64,000 nt of DNA, taken from contig ML978274.1 of assembly GCA_010015745.1 (NCBI GenBank), positions 30,185 to 94,184 on the forward strand, given 5' to 3'. The notes below the pieces were generated by a model, which was not told where the DNA came from, searched no databases, and saw nothing but the letters and a program-made list of their open reading frames with translations. The DNA is from Setomelanomma holmii (lineage: Eukaryota > Ascomycota > Dothideomycetes > Pleosporales > Phaeosphaeriaceae). This document shows positions 57,184 to 64,000 of this stretch, piece after piece (within the stretch, counting starts at the first letter, position 1; the number at the start of each line of letters is the position of its first letter). Both the position numbers and the translations under genes were made by a program.

Positions 57184-58389
57184 ATGCGGTCGTCCGTCGC
57201 TACAGCCACTGTGCCGCCGCGGAAACCTGCCAGCTTCACCGTCAAGGCGGAGCAGCAGGAGCCGCCAGTGACCAGCGAGCATGACCACTTTTTCTGGACG
57301 TACACCGAAGAGCCGCACCGGACGCGGCGAATGGCCATTATCAAGGCCCATCCTGAGGTACGGTAGCCCACACACGCCGTCCCTGCGTCTGAGACTGACA
57401 CTCCACAGGTCACGAAGCTCTGCGGACCCGAGCCGCTCACCAAATACGTCGTCGCCCTAGTCGTGTCAATACAGGTTGTCTGTGCCTTCCTCCTTCGCAA
57501 CACGCCGGTGCTGTCATGGCCCTTCTTCTTGACAGCATACATCGTCGGTGCTACGGCAAACCAGAATCTTTTCCTCGCGATCCACGAGATCTCGCACAAT
57601 CTGGCCTTCCGGTCCCCGCTGGCGAACAGAGTCTTCGCCGTCTTCGCAAATCTGCCCATTGGCATACCCTACAGCGCTTCCTTCCGCCCCTACCACCTAA
57701 CACACCACAAGTCGCTCGGCGTCAACGGCCTCGATACCGATCTACCCACTGCCTTTGAGGCCCTTTTCCTCGACTCGGTCGCGGGCAAGGCCTTTTTCTG
57801 CACCTTCCAAATCCTCTTCTACGCCCTGAGGCCTATGTTCGTCTACAGCCTGCCCCTCACCAAGATTCATCTCTTCAATGCCGTCACGCAATTTGCCTTT
57901 GACTACGCATTGGTACGCTTCGCCGGAGGACGGGCGCTTGGGTACCTCATCTTGAGCAGCTTTCTTGCCGGCTCCCTGCACCCTTGTGCTGGCCACTTCA
58001 TTGCAGAGCACTACGTTTTTGAGAAGCCAAGTAAAGACGCCGCCAATCCTGCCAATAAGATCCCCCTGCCTGAGACGTACTCGTACTATGGACCTCTCAA
58101 CTTCTTTACCTACAACGTCGGTCTGCACAACGAGCACCACGACTTCCCCGCCATTCCCTGGACGCGATTGCCCACCTTGAAACGCATAGCACACGAATTC
58201 TATGACGAGCTCCCGCAACACAAGAGTTGGGTCAACGTCATGTGGCAGTTTGTGTGGGACAAGGATATCAGTTTGTGGTGCAGGGTGAAGCGACAAGAAG
58301 GCGGGCGCAAGGTTGGTGCCGGCAGTGGATGGAACGAGGAAGATTTGGGCGCAAACGAGAAAAAGGGACCCATACCCGGTGTGCGGTAG
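57184..58389 (+). CDS. Sphingolipid delta-4 desaturase
   Basis: Introduces the 4,5-trans double bond into the sphingoid base of ceramide, in the ER membrane, on the route to fungal glucosylceramides. Two exons: 57184-57357 and 57409-58389; 384 residues. The N-terminal DES signature is present (DHFFWTYTEEPHRTRRMAII). The three iron-binding His boxes are HEISHN, HLTHHKS and HNEHHDF, with GHFIAEHY before the third. Hydrophobic segments surround them (VALVVSIQVVCAFLL, FFLTAYIVGA). The length and box spacing match the family, and the gene looks intact. The start is the ATG nearest the conserved N-terminus. Confidence 0.95.
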
Positions 58390-58619
58390 AGCAGCACACT
58401 CGCAAGCATAGATGGCGTTATTCCTAGCATATGGCATGTAGACAGGCGTTTCATGGACATTATACCTTCATTTATATCTGGCTTCATAGTTTATTGTGCA
58501 GAGCGTTTGCAGTTACTCACTTCTATGAACATCAAACAAAATCAACGATCCCATCATACCCGTCATAACAACGTCCAGATCCCCAGGAGCTCCATGCGCC
58601 GCCAGAGCGCCGGTCGAGT

Positions 58620-59786
58620 TTACACAAAACCATACGCCGCAAGTCGCCAGAGCTTTCGCGACGCCCAAGACTGCTCTTGACAATAGAATCCTGACGACAT
58701 CTGCACAAACTGCATGTCGGGATACTCGGCCTTGAGACAGGCCATGGGCGATCCAATGGGATAGAGCTCTTGTGACGACACATTATTAGCTTCTGTGAAT
58801 GCATGTGCAGGGTTCATCGGCCAGAACATCAGGTGCGTGACTCGGACTTTTCTACAAAGCGTGTTCAGATAGCCAAGGTCCGCATCGAAGGCCCACTGCC
58901 ATGATGGTGACACAGATAACCCTTGCTGTGCCTCGTCGTTCGCTGTTGCTAGCGATATTCGGAGCACTACACTGTCATGTGTCTCAATGAGCATCGACGA
59001 CAAGGCCGTCTGCCGTGCTCCAGGTGATTTGGCGATGTTGACAACCACTTCTTTCATGAAATCGTGGTTCAGTGCACCTTGAGTGCGTACCATGCGCAGA
59101 CCTATGCTGATCTCGCTACGCGCATCTTGCTGCAGAACGGGGACAACGTGCTGGGATACAAATTTGAACTTTTTCAATACCTCGATGGAGAAATCCCATC
59201 CATGGTGGTTGGTGAAGTTGACCTTGGTTCATTCGTTGCACTCGCTTACTGGTGCTTAAAACCACGGCGCATTCGGAGACGTATCGAAGGCACCTGGCGG
59301 ACTGCCTGCGGAGAATTCATGTACGGATGGTCGTGGAGGAGGCGGTGGTGCAGGTTTGTGCTGTTGGGGTGGAGGCTCGAAAGGTCTCTGAGGACGGCGA
59401 GGAAGCTATTTAGGAAGGGTTGGAGGCTGTGGAGGAGGAGGAGCTGGCCGAGTATACGCCTTCTGGTTCGGGCGATTGTAGTTCCTCTGTGGCTCTTCAG
59501 TGTAGGCGCTCGGCCGCGGCGGCGTCGGTCTTCTCTCAGGTTGACTTGATATAGGACGCGTTGCGTGCAAGCTTCGATCATAGGCCGCACGCTTCCCTGA
59601 GTCTTAGAGTGTCTCGTACGCGACATTAAGAAGCTTGAAGATCTTCCCTCGTTGAGCCCTCTCGTCGTCTGGCAAGTGTAGGGTCTTGTCTGGATGGTGT
59701 GTGAGAGCAAGTCTGCGGTATGCCTTCTTAATCGCAGCTTCGTCCGCATTGGGCGCTATTCTGAGCATGTCATAATGCGTAGGCAT
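58620..59786 (-). pseudogene. J-domain (DnaJ-like) protein gene with four nonsense codons
   Basis: One continuous frame of 389 codons. The N-terminal J domain includes THYDMLRIAPNADEAAIKKA, the HPD motif in LTHHPDKTLHL, and KIFKLLNVAYETL. A Pro-rich linker (PAPPPPQPPTLPK) and a 185-residue C-terminal part (HHGWDFSIEVLKKFKFVSQ to RLAAYGFV) remain in the same frame. Four stops interrupt it: TAA after AYETL, TAG after LPK, TAA after NAPWF and TGA after ECNE. The first three are best explained as CAA or CAG turned into TAA or TAG. The absence of frameshifts suggests recent loss. A functional intron layout that avoids all four stops was not found. Confidence 0.8.
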
Positions 59787-60383
59787 ATTTGACTCGGTAA
59801 GTTGAGCACCGGGCGAGGTGAGAATGTATGTGGAGACTGTAGGTCGAAAATATTGAAAGTTCGCATGCTGACACGGAAGTGAAAGTGAAAGCAGCGTGAT
59901 GGGTCCTCACCTTGGAGTACAGTACATGCGACCTCCTTTCAGCAGCAACCACACTCCTCTTGGTACGGATGTCCGAACCATTGTGCATAGCCTACGACGA
60001 ACATTCCCATTCTGTGTATACAAAAGTTCCACCCCCGAAAATCTTCAATATGCTCAACGTGCCTAAGGCTTCATGTCAACGTGCGTCGAGCATACCTATC
60101 TCGAGTCAACGATGTGCAAGACATCCTACAGCGATCGATATTTGACATACTCCAGGTGCCGATTGCCGGATTCCGGGTAAAAAATGAGAATGAGCATGGG
60201 GCCGGATAGGGGACAGGGAAACTGCCGGTAGTTGCCCATCGATATGAATGTAGGAGGAGAAACGGTTACACTAAAGACTCGTGCGGTTCAGGAGAAGGAG
60301 ACTGACTGCACGTTGAGGTTGCTGACTATGAAAATTGGTCCACTGGTCTGCAAGAGACCATCCGTTCGACTGCGAGCTTATCG
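59787..60383. other. Intergenic, nothing recognised
   Basis: About 600 bases upstream of the J-domain pseudogene. No clear feature. Confidence 0.5.
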
Positions 60384-60737
60384 GTGACTTCCGAAGAGGC
60401 AGAATCGCTGTTGAGCACCGTGAGCATATGCCGTGTGGTGGACGGAAAGTTTCCACGTGCCTCGCATCGAACACAACCAGCCTGTCAAGTATCAGGTTTG
60501 TTCTTGCTGGCCACGAGTCCCGAGGCGAGCGCCTATTTGATGATCATCGAACTCAGAGTTGGCTGCCAGGCCGAAGTCGGACCGTTCGATCCGATGGTCA
60601 ACCCCATCGCTATGTGCAGCAACCGCATTGTCGTAGCTTTTCACCGACACTCTTTTAGAGTTGTAAGCAACTACATATACAAGTTTATTCATCTCCAGAA
60701 TATCAACGTCGCTTTTTGGCTTACAAGAGTACTGTAG
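60384..60737 (+). CDS. Hypothetical open frame
   Basis: A 117-codon frame (MTSEEAESLLSTVSICRVV, FLLATSPEASAYLMIIEL) that is also open upstream to about 60318 without an ATG. Codon use is plausible, but I recognise no domain. It may be an exon of a larger gene with the frames at 60.8-61.9 kb. Confidence 0.28.
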   Translation: MTSEEAESLLSTVSICRVVDGKFPRASHRTQPACQVSGLFLLATSPEASAYLMIIELRVGCQAEVGPFDPMVNPIAMCSNRIVVAFHRHSFRVVSNYIYKFIHLQNINVAFWLTRVL

Positions 60738-61163
60738 GAGAGTCATACACGTGTCATATATGAAGACAAACATTAGAGGAGTGTCACAGTTGTAAAAGCT
60801 GAACGCGATGAAGCCCAACAGAAGAAAGGCCATGCGCCGGAAATCTGACGTTCGAGTTGGCTCCAAGAAGCGGGTGACTAGATCATCGGAGGCAACTCCG
60901 GCGGCGCGACGAAATGATGTACCGAAAGCCGAACCTTGTTCAGGATCTCACCAGTCAAGCGTGCGGGGAAGTGTTCTTCCGTGGACATGTCAAAAGGAAG
61001 TGCCCGTCTTATAGTCGCACATGCTACTTGTTTTCATGTTTGACGCTGCTTCAAAATCAAGGGGTTGATATGACTTCGCCAGTGATTGCAGTCCTTGTTG
61101 AGCTCCCACTGTCCGTTCCATTCGAGGAATTCATTGTTGCATTCGACTTGAAGATACAGCCCC
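60738..61163 (+). other. Region of short coding-like frames
   Basis: Overlapping frames (for example from 60808, MKPNRRKAMRRKSDVRVGS, and from 60914) look partly coding (VIAVLVELPLSVPFEEFIV). I could not connect them through consistent splice sites. A GTGGGT donor near 61202 and a GACAG acceptor near 61244 are suggestive only. Confidence 0.25.
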
Positions 61164-61901
61164 TTGTTTTGCGCCAGGAAGGAATTGTCTCTTTCAAGAA
61201 AGGTGGGTGTTCGTTCAGTTCCGGTTCTTACGATCGCTGACAGAAGTTGGGAAACAGGTCGCAAACTGGAAAGCTGTCAACAGGATCCATGGGCTGTCAT
61301 TCTCGCAATATGGAAGAACCTAGACGTCAATGACCGATTCCTGAGGTCTGAAGCCGCGACATATATCAACAAAGAGCTTCAAAATCTCGTTCGCGGACCA
61401 ACAACCATGACACGATATCAACTTGGTGTCGGGCCCCAATCGTTGGACTACATCCCCTACTCAAGCTTCAGAAAATTCACGGTTCGCGAACGTCCATTGT
61501 CGAGTCCACAGCAATCTGCTCTTCAGCTTTGGTTGTCAAACATCAAAGGACTGAACGTACTCTCTAGTTGGGCGGATGCGTGCTCCGATAACCGCGGATG
61601 TCATGCGTGTTCTCACGAGACGTGCAGGTCGGATCCCTTGGTCGTCTTCTTGCTCAACGGCCTGAGCCCCGAGTCTGTTCGTAACAGACTGATTAGACCG
61701 ACCACGGCTGCTGAGCTACAGGCGTCCTTCACCATCGAATGGATAACGTCAATAGGTTCAGAAGGATCCAGTAACTGGGGTTCGTCTGTCTCGAGAGAAG
61801 CTACACCGCTGCAGCGGCGTGCAGATAGAGAAGAGTTGCCGAAAGCAGCGAGTGGCTTGTATTGGGATATAATACTAGCAGATAATAACAATACGCAGTA
61901 G
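61164..61901 (+). CDS. Hypothetical protein, unknown family
   Basis: A long open frame (245 codons). The coding-like part begins near 61245 (SWETGRKLESCQQDPWAVIL) and includes KNLDVNDRFLRSEAATYINK, a Cys/His-rich stretch (ADACSDNRGCHACSHETC) and VVFLLNGLSPESVRNRLI. The upstream 80 bases probably belong to another frame or an intron, so the start is not fixed. No family recognised. It ends 20 codons before AT-rich sequence. Confidence 0.4.
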   Translation: MFCARKELSLSRKVGVRSVPVLTIADRSWETGRKLESCQQDPWAVILAIWKNLDVNDRFLRSEAATYINKELQNLVRGPTTMTRYQLGVGPQSLDYIPYSSFRKFTVRERPLSSPQQSALQLWLSNIKGLNVLSSWADACSDNRGCHACSHETCRSDPLVVFLLNGLSPESVRNRLIRPTTAAELQASFTIEWITSIGSEGSSNWGSSVSREATPLQRRADREELPKAASGLYWDIILADNNNTQ

Positions 61902-62059
61902 CATTAGTAATTGTATGCATAACGTATTCCACCATCGAGCTGCCCAAAAAGTCTTGGCACGACTAACCTACGTTACGCATCTTCATTTTCGCTGCTATCA
62001 AACAAGGAGCTAGCGTACGTTGTGCTCGTATCAGATTTAGGAGATACCTCTGTATCCTT

Positions 62060-62364
62060 CCTGCACGTTCGCGCGTTGTGCCTAGTTGCGCCACAGTTCC
62101 TACAGCGCCATAGAGCTGGTTGGGCTCTTTCTTAATCACCACTACTACAAGTCTTCGTCCATCGCTGAGGCGCTACAGACGCCTTAGCAGCTACCTGCGC
62201 TGCTGCAGTCCCATACTCTATAGTACCACCTTGCTGAACCTGCTTCCTTTTACGCGATTTTCTTTTAGTCATTACTGCCAATTGCTCTTCAAGCTCAGAA
62301 ATCTGGGCTGCTTGAAGCGCGTTTTGGTGCAGCATTACCGTACCGATCGCCGACACGAGCCGCT
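62060..62364 (-). pseudogene. C-terminal tail of a pogo/Fot1-type transposase (zinc knuckle), truncated
   Basis: The minus strand encodes a helical segment (LHQNALQAAQISELEEQLAV), a basic stretch (KRKSRKRKQ), and after stops a CCHC-type knuckle (RCRNCGATRHNARTC). This is the usual tail of Fot1/pogo-like transposases in filamentous fungi. The rest of that gene is missing because another element begins at 62366. In-frame stops are present (SGD*ERAQPAL*). Confidence 0.65.
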
Positions 62365-62499
62365 AGGTGAGGCGAGCCACCCCAACACCATTTGCCCACA
62401 GTAGAAAATGAAGCTCTACTGCCACCCACAGTAAATATTATCACGAGATTTTGTGGTGAAGTAGTAAAGTGATGCTTGCGATCAGGTTGGGCTACCAAT

Positions 62500-63350
62500 A
62501 ATTAGTGGGTACCTGGATGCGACGGCCGCTAGTGGTGGGTTTGGTTGGGGGTGGGCTTGTAGGGTTACTACCACTACTACCACCTTTCGCAGGTTGCGCA
62601 CAACGCGCTCTCTTTGCCTTTAGCTTAGCCATTTGCGAGGCTGCTCTCTTGCCTCTTTAGGATCCTTTGTAAATAATGAATCGCAGAGTTATATACCTAG
62701 CAGCGCAGATGCTCTAGATGACTGTAACCTACTCGCGATCGCCTGGCTATACAAGCTCAGGTCGAGCACGTCTCTCTGCACCTGTGACAACCTTCATTGA
62801 GCCAATAACGCCCATCTGGAAGCCAGTCTTATTAAAGTTGTGCACGTCATTATTTTAGACGCTGTACTTAGCTTTAGTGTCTGCAACAAGCTTAAACCAC
62901 GCGCCTATAACCTCTAGGTCTTCCTGTAGTATCCTCTGCCTATCCTTTACTCGATTGAAGGCCATCTTGAGCTCATCTCAACGCGTAACGAAGCGCTCAG
63001 CCTAGTGCTTGCCTACAGGCTCTCCTCCACGCACACCTAGCAGTTTATCAGCTATATCTGCTACCTTGCACAACCAGGCCGCGAATCCTCGCGAATTAAG
63101 GTTGAGGATATACTAAATAAGCGTTTGCTCTTTAGTGCGCGTAAGCTCAAGGCGGTTTAGAATAGTATCAGCGCGGAAAGGCACTTCTCTAGCGCGTTGA
63201 TCAAGAGTTCGGCGTTTAACGTTGAAGGCCTTAGCAGCAGCCTAGTAGCTTCGGAATTAGCTGCCTTAGAGGGCTTAGAGGGCAAGCTGAAGTCTCTCAT
63301 CATGTTCAAGTGATATCGCGTTAGGTAGTTAAGGCATAAAGAATGTAGAG
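62500..63350 (-). pseudogene. Internally deleted pogo/Fot1-type transposase
   Basis: On the minus strand an N-terminal helix-turn-helix part (STLNAELLINALEK, ELTRTKEQTLI*YILNLN, GFAAWLCKVADIADKLLGV) leads to the first catalytic region (VHNFNKTGFQMGVIGSMKVV, REWVTVI*SICAA, then ITLRFIIYKG). It then jumps near 62660 directly to the C-terminal basic tail (RGKRAASQMAKLKAKRARCA). The second and third catalytic Asp regions are missing. Several TAG stops fall where Gln or Trp is expected. It cannot be autonomous. Confidence 0.7.
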
Positions 63351-63760
63351 TAGATAGTAGAGGCTTAGCATGTTTTAAGCAGCTCAGTAGGTTAGGCAGT
63401 TCGATAGTAGAATACGTTATACTACTACGAGTATGTTGAAGTCTAAGAGATTTAATATATATTAACTAGAGTACAACGTACTATAAAGGCGAGTTAATTA
63501 AATATAGATAACATACTCTACAAGTAAGTAGTCTATACAGGCAAGTAGACTACTCTACTAAGCTCTCACTAAAATCTGTTACTTTGCATAGTAGAACTGC
63601 GATGTTTTAACAACCTAACTAGCTACTAGCTTTAAAAGAGGCTTAATTGCAGCTTACGCTCTAGGCTATCTAATAAGACGCAAATCTCTCTAAACAATTA
63701 ACGTGTTTCACAAGCGAGTCGGCCATTCCACCCCACCAAAACGACTTTGCAGCAATATCA
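63300..63760. other. AT-rich, TpA-rich DNA
   Basis: About 460 bases dominated by A and T with many TA dinucleotides and no long frame on either strand. This is what strongly RIP-mutated repeats look like. Confidence 0.6.
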
Positions 63761-64000
63761 CGTAATACCTCAACAACACAACATGCAAAAAGCCTACACT
63801 GAAGGGGATATATATATTGCTATCTCTGATAACGTACCTCACGGCTTCGCCGCCCACACGGGTTCGCCGCCCACTTTTGCCAAGCCCCCATCAAAACCAC
63901 CCCATTCTAGCGCAAAATAGCCCACTTTAGCCCTGTATAGAATAATGTAACCTAAGATATTATTCAGATTCTACTTCTACTGCTTGCTTACACGTACGCA

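Larger units (their letters stand above)
62366..64000 (-). mobile_element. Second pogo/Fot1-like element, internally deleted and RIP-damaged
   Basis: It starts after a TA at 62364-62365 with GGTGAGGCGAGCCACCCCAA. The next 250 bases resemble the left part of the nested element at 38.9 kb (shared stretches ACGAGATTTTGTGGTG and AAGTGATGCTTGCGATCA). The right end was not identified: a CCTCACGGCTTCGCCGCCCA sequence after TA at 63834-63835 may be the end of yet another element. Coordinates to 64000 are an upper limit. Confidence 0.6.

Noticed and set aside
59064..59549. 161-codon Arg/Trp-rich plus-strand frame
   Set aside because: Antisense shadow of the Pro-rich linker of the J-domain pseudogene.
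1..64000. Search for CRISPR arrays, bacterial operons, phage or rRNA
   Set aside because: The sequence is fungal nuclear DNA with spliced genes. No such arrays or operon structures are present.

Overview
The window looks like nuclear DNA of a filamentous ascomycete (Pezizomycotina, most likely a dothideomycete). Reasons: many short GT-AG introns of about 45-70 nt with CTAAC-like branch sites; fungal-type genes (Bud6, Lst8, Sts1/Cut8, Elp1, Zn2Cys6 regulators, a peroxisomal acyl-CoA oxidase ending in SKL); a nuclear tRNA-Ala with an intron; and transposons carrying C-to-T changes at CpA typical of repeat-induced point mutation (RIP). Gene models were joined by hand from reading frames and splice signals. 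Family names rest on recognised motifs, not on database searches.

Left part (1-37 kb), mostly conserved housekeeping genes: the start of a gene leaving the window at the left edge, BUD6 (polarity), LST8 (TOR complex), an aldehyde dehydrogenase fragment, a multi-pass membrane protein, a complete 1.68-kb Tc1/mariner element with a TA target duplication, an FMN alpha-hydroxy-acid oxidase of lactate 2-monooxygenase type, a PTC2-type phosphatase with a GC-AG intron, and an acyl-CoA oxidase. A tandem array of four diverged paralogues (DUF7918-like, function unknown) follows on the minus strand at 18.9-25.1 kb. Then come STS1/cut8, MTR4 (exosome helicase) divergent from COX8, and ELP1 (Elongator).

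Middle and right part (37-64 kb), an accessory compartment rich in transposons and decayed genes. An MFS transporter gene has a 5.5-kb Mutator-like element (MULE) inside one of its introns, and a 2.1-kb pogo/Fot1-like element is nested in that MULE. The MULE, the pogo element, the MFS gene, a GH5 beta-1,3-glucanase gene and a J-domain gene all carry stops or catalytic-site losses, many of them of CpA-to-TpA type. Intact genes in this half are the tRNA-Ala, two divergently transcribed Zn2Cys6 regulators and a sphingolipid delta-4 desaturase. The right end is again transposon debris: a zinc-knuckle tail, an internally deleted pogo/Fot1 copy and AT-rich DNA.

I see no CRISPR array, no rRNA and no recognisable biosynthetic cluster. 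The least explained features are the DUF7918-like array and the spread of RIP-like damage into single-copy-looking genes beside the transposons.
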